Assembly (NCBI RefSeq): GCF_015694405.1
Contig: NZ_JADQDB010000003.1
Span: 124,001-188,000, forward strand
Length of the DNA stretch: 64,000 nt
From: Pelagibacterium limicola
GTDB taxonomy: Bacteria; Pseudomonadota; Alphaproteobacteria; Rhizobiales; Devosiaceae
Direction of reading: 5' to 3'
Below the pieces are notes generated by a model. That model ran no database searches. It saw only the letters and a program-made list of their open reading frames with translations, and was not told the DNA's origin. Every line of letters starts with the position of its first letter. The first letter of the stretch is position 1. The position numbers and the translations under genes were made by a program. Positions 1-7,379 of the stretch are shown one piece after another.

Positions 1-107
1 GATTGGGTTACGCCGAGATCTTCAGCGGCCGCAGCCAACTTGCGGTGCTGGTAGACCAGCACAAAAGCACGAAGTTGCTTGAAGGTCAGGCGGCCAAGGA
101 TATCCAT
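1..107 (-). CDS. LysR-family regulator, N-terminal fragment (cut by window edge)
   Basis: Reading the minus strand from an ATG at 107 gives MDILGRLTFKQLRAFVLV and then a helix-turn-helix typical of LysR proteins (AAAAEDLGVTQ), after which the window ends. Only about 35 residues are visible, so the effector domain is unknown. It is divergent from the TAXI TRAP operon starting at 237, and LysR proteins commonly control the divergent operon, so it probably regulates that transporter and the linked amidohydrolase. The family call rests on the HTH pattern; the role is inference from position. Confidence 0.8.
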   Translation of the reverse strand, partial: MDILGRLTFKQLRAFVLVYQHRKLAAAAEDLGVTQ

Positions 108-129
108 AAAGCGACTGCATGAATGGTTT

Positions 130-150
130 TGAATTTTTCGATTTTATTCA
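130..150. promoter_or_regulatory. Candidate LysR box between the divergent lysR and TRAP genes
   Basis: The inverted repeat TGAAT-N11-ATTCA (arms 130-134 and 146-150) matches the T-N11-A layout of LysR recognition sites. It lies in the 129-base control region shared by the LysR gene and the TAXI operon. Function is inferred from pattern and place. Confidence 0.4.
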
Positions 151-236
151 CAATGCCGATGTCGTTCAATGCCCCGGAGCGAGCGCTCCAAAAACGCCGG
201 AAGGCGAGGGCGTGAAGCGATGAGGAGGAGAGAACA

Positions 237-1223
237 ATGAAATTGCGCACACTTTCGGCGCTGGCGCTTGCCGGCACCGCAATGCTGATGGCGGGGACTG
301 CCAACGCCCAGCGCTACACCATCGGAACCAATCCCCAGGGCACCGTCTATTTCACGATCGGCGGCGGGCTCGCCGCCACGCTGCAGGACGCGCTGGGCGT
401 GCAGGTTACGGTTCAGCCTTATACGGGGGCCTCGGTCTACCTGCCGATGATCAGTGCGGGCGAAGTCACGCTTGGCCTTAATTCGAGTCTCGACCTTGCC
501 AGCGCCCGCGAGGGCGAATTTGGCGAACCCATGGAAAACCTCAGGGTTCTCGCTCGCCTTTGGCCGCTTACGGTCGCCCTTGTGGCTCGCAACGACCTCG
601 GCATCACCGAAGTCGGAGAATTGAGCGGCAAGCGCGTCGTTACAGATCTCAGCGCCCTGCGCTCGATGAGCGTGGTTTCCCAGGTGATGCTGGAGTTGTC
701 CGGGCTTTCAACCGATGACGTGGAGAACGTCACGGTTGCCGGACTGGCACCCGGCATGGAAGGACTGACCGAAAATTCGCTGGATGCCACGCTGATCGCG
801 ACCGGCATTCCGCTGACGCAGCAGGCACATGCGACGATTCCCGGCGGCATACGCTATTTGAGCGTTGCCGGCCCGGATGCGACTTCGGAAAACGCCGACG
901 CCAAGCTGGCAGGTCTTTATCTTGCAGAATTGACTCCCAATCCCCGTCTTCCCGAAGTTACCGAGCCGGTGACCGTGGGGGCTTTCGACGTCTTCATTTC
1001 GGCAAGCTCGGACCTTCCGGACGAGGATGTGACGCGGATTCTGGAAGCGCTTTATGATGCCCTGCCCCAGCTCAAGACCGACTATCCCGCATTAGCGCAG
1101 GCCGGGCAGGATTTGCTGTCGCTTCCGTCCAATACGATACCCTACCACCCTGCGGCAGTTGACTTTTTCGTCTCGAAGGGTCTTTGGACAGAAGAGAACG
1201 CCGCACGAGACGCTGGGTTGTAA
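237..1223 (+). CDS. TAXI-family TRAP transporter substrate-binding protein
   Basis: 328 residues with a Sec signal peptide (KLRTLSALALAGTAMLMAG, cleavage expected after ANA at about residue 24). The mature start RYTIGTNPQGTVYFTIGGGLA is typical of TAXI proteins (TRAP-associated extracytoplasmic immunogenic), which capture a ligand in the periplasm and deliver it to a fused TRAP permease. A strong ribosome binding site (AGGAGGAGAG) precedes the ATG. The permease follows after 21 bases, so the two form one operon. The ligand cannot be read from sequence; the amidohydrolase/decarboxylase family gene at the end of the operon suggests an aromatic or other carboxylic acid (inference). Confidence 0.9.
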   Translation: MKLRTLSALALAGTAMLMAGTANAQRYTIGTNPQGTVYFTIGGGLAATLQDALGVQVTVQPYTGASVYLPMISAGEVTLGLNSSLDLASAREGEFGEPMENLRVLARLWPLTVALVARNDLGITEVGELSGKRVVTDLSALRSMSVVSQVMLELSGLSTDDVENVTVAGLAPGMEGLTENSLDATLIATGIPLTQQAHATIPGGIRYLSVAGPDATSENADAKLAGLYLAELTPNPRLPEVTEPVTVGAFDVFISASSDLPDEDVTRILEALYDALPQLKTDYPALAQAGQDLLSLPSNTIPYHPAAVDFFVSKGLWTEENAARDAGL

Positions 1224-1244
1224 GGCTCATAACAGGCAACTGAC

Positions 1245-3113
1245 ATGGCGGCGCGCATCCTTGCGATGATTCTCATCGCAACAGGCATCCTTTGGCTTTT
1301 GGACGTTCCCAGACATCTGGGCCTTGTCATCATGGGCGAGCAATATCTCGCCCTGATGATCGGTCTGACGACGCTGACCGGGTTCGTCATGAGCCCACTC
1401 AGCAAGCGTCTCGTCGTGCTGGATTGGGTGTTCGGGATTGCGTGCCTTGCCGCCTGGATCTGGCTGGCCATGAACTACCAGCAATGGCTGATGGATCCCA
1501 TCAACAGGGGGCCGCACAAATGGATTCCTGCCGTCATTGCCATTGCAGGCGTCATCGAGGGCACGCGCCGACATTGCGGTAACGTTCTCGCCATTCTTGC
1601 CGGAATCTTCATTGCGTATGGCCTTTTCGGGCACGTGCTGCCGGGAATTTTCTCGGCAGCACCGCTCGCCCCTGCCCGGTATGCACTCTACATCTTCACC
1701 GATACAAATGGCATTCTAGGTCTCGTGCTCAATGTGGGTGCGACACAAATTCTGGGCTTTATCGTTTTCGGGGCGGTTCTTAACGCCGTGGGCGGAAGCG
1801 CGGTGCTTACCAACCTGGCGATGGCCGCGATGGGCCATAAGCGAGGCGGGCCAGCAAAGGTTTCTATTCTCGCCTCCTCTCTCTTCGGTACACTGTCCGG
1901 CTCCACTGTCGCCAACGTCATGTCGACGGGCGTCGTGACCATCCCCATGATGATCCGCTCCGGATTTCCTTCGCGTTATGCCGCTGCGATCGAAGCGGTT
2001 GCCTCCAATGGCGGGCAGATCGCGCCCCCGGTCATGGGAGCAACGGCGTTCGTTATCGCCGAGTTTCTGCAGATTCCCTATTCCCAAGTCGTGCTTGCGG
2101 CGATCATTCCAGCTGCGGCCTATTACGTGACCCTCTATCTGCAGGTCGATCGCTACGCGGCCGTCAAAGGGCTTGTAGGCGAACCGCGCGAAAACCTACC
2201 CAAGCTGGGCGAAAGCATTTTCAAGGCGTGGCCACTTCTGATGCCGCTCGCCGTTCTCATGTATTTCCTGTTCGGCCTCGGATACTCCCCGGGCAAGTCG
2301 GCGCTCTATTCGGCAATGGTCGCGTATCTGAGCTTCGTCATCTTCGCCCCCAAGGGCACCCAACGGTTCGCGATACTGGGCACGATGGCGGAGCGCGCCG
2401 GCATGACGGTCGTGCCCATCCTGCTGGTCTGCGCCATTGCAGGCATTGTCATCGGCACCATCAACATATCGGGGCTCGGCTTTGCCCTGACCATGGCGCT
2501 TGGCAAGATCGCCGAGCATGGCGGCACGCTCGCCCTGCTTGCAACGACCGCGATCATCGCAATCGTCCTGGGCGTGGGCATGCCGACAACCGGCGTTTAC
2601 GTGGTTGTTTCCGTTTTGCTTGCGCCAGCCCTCGTCCGCGCCGGAATCGGTGAGATGTCGGCGCACATGTTCATCTTCTACTTTGGGCTGTTGTCGATGT
2701 TGACCCCGCCGGTCGCCATCGCCTCGTATGCGGCGGCAACGCTCGCCAAATCCGATATGTGGAAGACAGGCGTGACGGGTATCCAGCTTGCCATCGTCGC
2801 CTATCTCATACCCTTTGCCTTTGCGTTCAACCCAGCATTGCTGCTGGACGGCACGGCGCTCGAAATCGCAGTCTCGTGCGTCAGCGTTTTCGCGGCAGCA
2901 ATTCTGCTGGCGAACGTGCTTGCCGACCGTCGTGCGCTCGGTGGAGGCATAGGACGTTTGGCTGGGGGCGGCTTTGCCATCCTGATCGGCGCGACGACCT
3001 CGATTTTTTCCCCGGCAAGCATCGAAGCGATTGCCATCACGCTCGTTGCGGTCCCGCTTGTCGTTTTCCTCGTCTATTTCCGCGACCGCATTCCTACCCG
3101 TATATCCGAATAA
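1245..3113 (+). CDS. TRAP transporter fused permease (DctQ-DctM type, TAXI class)
   Basis: 622 residues, almost wholly hydrophobic, with about 16-18 membrane segments. TAXI systems have the small (DctQ-like) and large (DctM-like) membrane subunits fused in one chain, which fits this length. The DctM signature region is visible in the middle: SGSTVANVMSTG, then SNGGQIAPPVMGATAFV, and later GVGMPTTGVYVV. It is an ion-driven secondary transporter in the inner membrane working with the binding protein just upstream. The ATG at 1245 follows the upstream stop by 21 bases. Confidence 0.93.
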   Translation: MAARILAMILIATGILWLLDVPRHLGLVIMGEQYLALMIGLTTLTGFVMSPLSKRLVVLDWVFGIACLAAWIWLAMNYQQWLMDPINRGPHKWIPAVIAIAGVIEGTRRHCGNVLAILAGIFIAYGLFGHVLPGIFSAAPLAPARYALYIFTDTNGILGLVLNVGATQILGFIVFGAVLNAVGGSAVLTNLAMAAMGHKRGGPAKVSILASSLFGTLSGSTVANVMSTGVVTIPMMIRSGFPSRYAAAIEAVASNGGQIAPPVMGATAFVIAEFLQIPYSQVVLAAIIPAAAYYVTLYLQVDRYAAVKGLVGEPRENLPKLGESIFKAWPLLMPLAVLMYFLFGLGYSPGKSALYSAMVAYLSFVIFAPKGTQRFAILGTMAERAGMTVVPILLVCAIAGIVIGTINISGLGFALTMALGKIAEHGGTLALLATTAIIAIVLGVGMPTTGVYVVVSVLLAPALVRAGIGEMSAHMFIFYFGLLSMLTPPVAIASYAAATLAKSDMWKTGVTGIQLAIVAYLIPFAFAFNPALLLDGTALEIAVSCVSVFAAAILLANVLADRRALGGGIGRLAGGGFAILIGATTSIFSPASIEAIAITLVAVPLVVFLVYFRDRIPTRISE

Positions 3114-3125
3114 GTGGAGCCCAAG

Positions 3126-4172
3126 GTGCCAGAAAAGAACCCCAATCCCCCCTACAAGCGCATTGCGACCGAAGAAGCCTGGGCACCCCAGGAGCTTATC
3201 AAGCTCTATCGTCAGGAGATCGAAACCAAAGCCATAGGAGAGCCCGGCTTCCACAGCCTTTGGGGTTTTTTCTCGGGCACGAGCGAGAAGGCGCAGGCAC
3301 ATGGGCGCCGCATCCAGGACCTGGGCGAATTGCGCCTCAAGGATATGGATGACAGCGGGATCGACATGCAGATCATCTCGCTGACCTCGCCAGGGGTGCA
3401 GATTTTCGACCCAAAGGATGCCAGCGCTATGGCCATCCGGTTCAACGATGAGTTGGCCGAGGGCATTGCCAGGCATCCCGACCGCTTCGCGGGGCTTGCC
3501 GCGTTCAGCCCGCTCGATCCGGCGAATGCGGCCAAGGAGCTGGAGCGTGGCGTCAACACGCTCGGTCTCAAAGGCGGCATCCTCAACTCGCATACGCTCG
3601 GGACCTATCTGGACGACGAGCAGTATTGGGAGATTTTCGAGGCGGCCGAAGCGCTGGATGTGCCGATCTACCTGCACCCAAACACGCCGTCCCCGCAGAT
3701 GATCGAGCCGTTCCTCAAGCGCGGCCTAGATGCGGCGGTCTATGGCTTTGCCTGCGAGACAGGGCTGCATGCGCTACGGCTGATGGTCTCCGGCCTCTTC
3801 GACCGTTTCCCCAAACTGCAGATCATGCTGGGCCATTGCGGCGAGGCGCTGCCCTATTGGCTCTATCGTATCGACTACATGCACGGCCATATCTCGGTGA
3901 CAGGGCGCTATCCCGATGTGGGGCCGCTCAAGCGCCGGGCGCGGGATTATCTGCTCGAGAACTTTCTCTACAGCAACAGCGGCGTCGGCTGGGCGCCGCC
4001 CGTCAATTTCGTGCGCGATGTGATCGGGCCGGATCGAATGATGTATGCGATGGACTACCCCTGGCAGTTCGTGCCCGAGGAGGTGGGCGAGCTCGAAGCC
4101 AATCTCGGGCTCGATGCGGCCGGGCTCAAGCAGTTCTTCGAGGATAACGCCCGGCGAGTCTTCAAGCTCTGA
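3126..4172 (+). CDS. Amidohydrolase-2 family protein (ACMSD / gamma-resorcylate decarboxylase-like)
   Basis: A TIM-barrel metal-dependent hydrolase of the Amidohydro_2 family. Its opening YKRIATEEAW has the E-x-x-W pattern of gamma-resorcylate/2,3-dihydroxybenzoate decarboxylases. Later metal and active-site elements are IYLHPNTPSP, MLGHCGEALPYWLYR and YAMDYPWQF, where the last Asp is the usual catalytic Asp. Many family members are non-oxidative decarboxylases of hydroxybenzoates. A GTG at 3114 abuts the permease stop, but GGAG at 3116-3119 is 6 bases before the in-frame GTG at 3126, so 3126 is preferred. It probably acts on the compound imported by the TRAP system (inference); substrate unproven. 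Confidence 0.82.
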   Translation: MPEKNPNPPYKRIATEEAWAPQELIKLYRQEIETKAIGEPGFHSLWGFFSGTSEKAQAHGRRIQDLGELRLKDMDDSGIDMQIISLTSPGVQIFDPKDASAMAIRFNDELAEGIARHPDRFAGLAAFSPLDPANAAKELERGVNTLGLKGGILNSHTLGTYLDDEQYWEIFEAAEALDVPIYLHPNTPSPQMIEPFLKRGLDAAVYGFACETGLHALRLMVSGLFDRFPKLQIMLGHCGEALPYWLYRIDYMHGHISVTGRYPDVGPLKRRARDYLLENFLYSNSGVGWAPPVNFVRDVIGPDRMMYAMDYPWQFVPEEVGELEANLGLDAAGLKQFFEDNARRVFKL

Positions 4173-4185
4173 TCCCTTCTATGAG

Positions 4186-5244
4186 CTATTGGGTTTGGAT
4201 AAGTGCCTTGGTGTAGCCCAGGCAGAAGGCGAAGAAGCGTTCACGGTCCGGATCGAGATCCGATTGCGGGACATGATCCGGACAGAGCACGCCCTCGTAG
4301 CCGACCTCCCGATAGGCGCGGATCGAAGCGGCCATGTCGACGACGCCTTCGTCGGGCATAACCTCGTGGAAATCGAGGTAGCCGCCGACGATGTTGCGAA
4401 AGTGGACCATGAAAATACGCTTCTGCGGCCCGAATTCGCGGATGGCTTCGAGCACCGTCGCGTTCGGGTCGGTCGCCATCTCGGCGATGGTTCCCTGGCA
4501 GAAATTGAAACCATGCCAAGGGCTTTCGGGCGCCAGCACAATGAATTGCCGCATGCCCTCGAGCGAGCCTAGGACATGGTGGACGCCGTTCAGTCCCTCA
4601 GGGGGATAGGCCGGATCGTGGGGATGGCAGGCCAGCCGCACGCCGGCTTTTTCGGCAGCCGGCAGCAGGCCATGAACTAGATACTCGATGGCCTGCCAAC
4701 CCTGCGCGCGGGAGACGCCGTCGATCTGCGTTGCCAGCACCTGACCTCCGGCCTCCGCTTCATCCAGTAAGGCCCCATCGCCCTCCTCCGGGATCAGCGT
4801 GCCGCGGTAGGAGTACAGGACGTCATCCTGCTGCGAATAGCTGGCCGCCTTGAAGCTCGAGCATTTCACACCGCCACGCCCGATCACCGGCGCGGTCCGG
4901 GTGATGCCGACCATACCCACCATGTATTTCACCATCGGAATACCGGCATCGCCCGCCGCAAGTATGTCGCGGCGCAGCCTGTCCATTGTCGCGGCGGCCT
5001 TTTCGGGATTATGCAGGCTATCAAGGAGAACCGAGCCGACGTCGAGCGCCAATCCCTCGTACTTCATGCCGAACCCTTCGACGTAGCGGCGCCGTTGGGC
5101 GAGCCTGCGGTTGTCCCAGGAACCGTTGTCTCCCAGAACCGCATGATTGGGGCGCGCGTCGTCGACAATGCCCTCGGCGCCAAGCTGAGCGGAAAGCCGC
5201 AGGCGGTCGTCGGTCGGATTGATGAGTTGTTCGCCAATATACAT
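4186..5244 (-). CDS. Mannonate dehydratase (UxuA)-family protein
   Basis: 352 residues. UxuA enzymes dehydrate D-mannonate to 2-keto-3-deoxygluconate with a Mn ion in a TIM barrel. The metal-ligand motifs are present in order: LACHPHDP, NFCQGTIAEM, MVHFRNI and LCPDHVP. The start at 5244 is chosen over a longer reading because GGGGAGAGG lies just before it and MYIGEQLINP opens the barrel. The gene is convergent with the amidohydrolase (13-base gap) and divergent from the LacI gene. With the aldolase-like and enolase-family genes nearby it suggests hexuronate or aldonate breakdown. The exact sugar acid is not certain, since the N-terminal region is less like classical UxuA. Confidence 0.82.
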   Translation of the reverse strand: MYIGEQLINPTDDRLRLSAQLGAEGIVDDARPNHAVLGDNGSWDNRRLAQRRRYVEGFGMKYEGLALDVGSVLLDSLHNPEKAAATMDRLRRDILAAGDAGIPMVKYMVGMVGITRTAPVIGRGGVKCSSFKAASYSQQDDVLYSYRGTLIPEEGDGALLDEAEAGGQVLATQIDGVSRAQGWQAIEYLVHGLLPAAEKAGVRLACHPHDPAYPPEGLNGVHHVLGSLEGMRQFIVLAPESPWHGFNFCQGTIAEMATDPNATVLEAIREFGPQKRIFMVHFRNIVGGYLDFHEVMPDEGVVDMAASIRAYREVGYEGVLCPDHVPQSDLDPDRERFFAFCLGYTKALIQTQ

Positions 5245-5545
5245 TGCCTCTCCCCAACGGTCAGTGCGTTTGCCGCCCAAGGCGGGGGCAGCCTGAATGC
5301 GGCCGATTAATATTATTAAAGAAATATTACTCGGCTCGCCGCCCTTTGCAATCCAGATTAACCCAAGAAAAAGTACGGGCTTTTCCTCGACTCACGGGCA
5401 TGACAGCGGCTATCCAACCTTATCGAAATGGTCGAGTTGGGACGAAAGGCCGCGCCGATTCCAGGCCCCGGCGATTGCAATTTACCCTGTGCCTGTTAGA
5501 AACGACCAATATCCAAGTCTCTTGCCGCCCGGGGGCCCAGCGCGC
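5245..5545. promoter_or_regulatory. Divergent control region uxuA-like / lacI-family with palindrome 5307-5319
   Basis: A 301-base stretch without a convincing gene. Its upstream part is AT-rich and holds a perfect 13-base palindrome, TTAATATTATTAA (5307-5319). A second inverted repeat, TAATATT (5308-5314) with AATATTA (5323-5329), overlaps it. The core AATATTATT recurs in the control region of the ABC binding-protein gene (10994-11002), so it is a candidate operator for the LacI protein encoded beside it. An open reading extends upstream of the LacI start into this region but does not look coding. Confidence 0.45.
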
Positions 5546-6634
5546 ATGTCCAGAAGCAAGAACCGTGGTGGCAGCGGCCGCCCCACCATGGTGGACGTGG
5601 CTGTAAAGGCGGGCGTTTCGCAGGCGACGGTATCCCTGGTGCTCAATGGAAGTCCGGGCGCAACGCTCACAAGTGCTACGCGGCGCAGGGTATATGAGGC
5701 CGCAGAAGAAGTCGGCTATCGTTTCGTGCGGCGCAACAGCCAGAAGAGCACGGACCCCCATTCGGTAATTGTCTTCATCGCCGACGAACTGACGGCCGAC
5801 CCCTGGGTCGCGCTCGCCTATGAAGGCGCCCGCGAGAAGGCCTCGCAATTGGGGGTCGACATTTGTCTCGAAGTCAGCAATGGCGATCCCGATGTCGAGG
5901 CCGCCATTGTCGAGCGTATGCGCCGTCTTACCGTGCGCGGCTTCATTTACGCCTCCATCGTGACCCGCGCTATCGAGGTGCCCCCTGCCCTGCGCGGCCA
6001 GCGCGTCGTGCTGGTGAATGGCTACGATGCTAAGCGCGCTTTCGCTTCGGTCCTGCCGGCCAACCTGCTCGGCGCGCGCGCCGCGACCGAGCGGCTGCTC
6101 GCTGCAGGGTGCCGCCGCATCGGCTTCATTAACGGCCAACAGGGCGTGGAGTCCTCTCGCGACCGGCTGCGCGGGTATCGCCAGGCCCTGGCCAGTAACG
6201 ACATTCCCTATGATGCCGACCTTGTTCGGCCTGGCAGTTTCCAGCCCCCGTCAGGCTATGAACAGACCCACGAGCTCATGTCGCTCGCCAGCCCGCCGGA
6301 CGCGATATTCTGCGCCAACGACCTGATGGCGATCGGTTGTCTCGAGGCGTTGAAGGAATTGCATATCTCGGTGCCCGGCGACATCCCGGTGATCGGGTTC
6401 GATGACCGCGAGATCGCGCAATATACGCGCCCGCCACTCACGACCATGCGCTTGCCGCAGCGCCAGATGGGCGAAATTGCTGCCGAGCTGCTGCTCGACG
6501 GAACCACGGACCTCGACCCGCGCCTCAACCAGATCAAGGTCGAGTGCGAGCTGGTTGAAAGAGACTCCGTCCCGAGGCCGGAGCGTCAGACCGTTCAGAG
6601 CGAATCGGTTATTCGGGCTCTTGTCCAGTCCTGA
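5546..6634 (+). CDS. LacI-family transcriptional repressor
   Basis: 362 residues. A LacI-type HTH and hinge at about residues 13-60 (TMVDVAVKAGVSQATVSLVL, followed by TRRRVYEAAEEVGYR) is followed by a periplasmic-binding-protein-like effector domain with typical blocks (GVESSRDRLRGY, DAIFCANDLMAIG, PVIGFDDREIAQYTRPPLTT). The start at 5546 is the Met just ahead of the HTH; a reading from 5297 adds 83 residues of low-quality sequence and is not used. It is divergent from the UxuA-like gene and tail-to-tail with the RraA-like gene (26-base overlap). It most likely represses the sugar-acid genes on both sides in the absence of an inducer (inference). Confidence 0.93.
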   Translation: MSRSKNRGGSGRPTMVDVAVKAGVSQATVSLVLNGSPGATLTSATRRRVYEAAEEVGYRFVRRNSQKSTDPHSVIVFIADELTADPWVALAYEGAREKASQLGVDICLEVSNGDPDVEAAIVERMRRLTVRGFIYASIVTRAIEVPPALRGQRVVLVNGYDAKRAFASVLPANLLGARAATERLLAAGCRRIGFINGQQGVESSRDRLRGYRQALASNDIPYDADLVRPGSFQPPSGYEQTHELMSLASPPDAIFCANDLMAIGCLEALKELHISVPGDIPVIGFDDREIAQYTRPPLTTMRLPQRQMGEIAAELLLDGTTDLDPRLNQIKVECELVERDSVPRPERQTVQSESVIRALVQS

Positions 6635-7352
6635 CCAACCACTCGCGGTATTCGGGCTCGGCGTCCTTGTGGAGCGGGTAGTAGCGTTTCAAAGATTCGC
6701 CGGCGAGCAGTTTTTCGCGCGAGAACTCCTCCCAGCCGTGGTCTTTGTGGGCTTTCTCGACCATCTCCTCGGCCAACGCAACCGGAACACAGACGGCCCC
6801 GTCATCGTCGGCAACGATGATGTCACCGGGCACGACCGTTACGCCACCGCATGCGACCGGGACGTTGACGGCAAAGGGCATGATATTGGTCTGGGCGTGA
6901 TAATTCGGCGTGACGCCCCTGATCCAGAGGGCGAGATCGAGCTTCTGCACGCGACCCCAATCGCGGATGCAGCCGTCAATGACGACGCCCGCCCCTTTGC
7001 GCCCCTTGAAATAGGTCATCATCATGTCGCCGAATATGCCCGACGTCATATCGCCGCGCGCATCCACGACGACGACGTCCCCCTCCTCGACCTGATAGAG
7101 AACATGACGATGGAGCTGGGCTTCGACGTCGGCATATTCGCCTTCGTCCAACAGATCCTCGCGCTTGGGCATGCATTGCAGGGTCACAGCCGGCCCCGCC
7201 ACAACCCGACCGGGGCTGAAACACAGAGGACCGGTGAGGAAGCAATTACGCAGCCCCATATGGGCCAGCGTTGCGCTGGCGGTGGCAGCACCGACCTCCC
7301 GCACTCTATCGAGCAGGTCCTTGTCCTGCCTGCTGATCCTGGCAATGTCCAT
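6609..7352 (-). CDS. RraA / HMG-aldolase family protein
   Basis: 247 residues of the RraA-like fold. Family members include regulator of RNase E activity A and class II 4-hydroxy-4-methyl-2-oxoglutarate/oxaloacetate aldolases. The active-site pattern is seen in SGIFGDMMMTYFKGR followed by AGVVIDGCIRDWGRV, giving the G-D and R-D residues that bind pyruvate and the divalent metal in aldolases. It is the last gene of the binding protein-permease operon, 27 bases after the permease stop. In this place an aldolase cleaving a 2-keto-3-deoxy acid is more likely than an RNase E inhibitor (inference). Its last 26 bases overlap the LacI gene tail-to-tail. Confidence 0.87.
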   Translation of the reverse strand: MDIARISRQDKDLLDRVREVGAATASATLAHMGLRNCFLTGPLCFSPGRVVAGPAVTLQCMPKREDLLDEGEYADVEAQLHRHVLYQVEEGDVVVVDARGDMTSGIFGDMMMTYFKGRKGAGVVIDGCIRDWGRVQKLDLALWIRGVTPNYHAQTNIMPFAVNVPVACGGVTVVPGDIIVADDDGAVCVPVALAEEMVEKAHKDHGWEEFSREKLLAGESLKRYYPLHKDAEPEYREWLVRTGQEPE

Positions 7353-7379
7353 GTCTACACGCTCCGTTGTGTCGGCGCG

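Noticed and set aside
2196-3677. Long minus-strand open frame of 493 residues over the TRAP permease and amidohydrolase
   Set aside because: It is antisense to two well-supported genes, its composition is Arg/His/Asp-rich as expected for high-GC shadow frames, and it has no family signature.
5297-5545. N-terminal extension of the LacI gene by 83 residues
   Set aside because: The HTH begins right after the Met at 5546, and the extension has non-coding composition and crosses the candidate operator.
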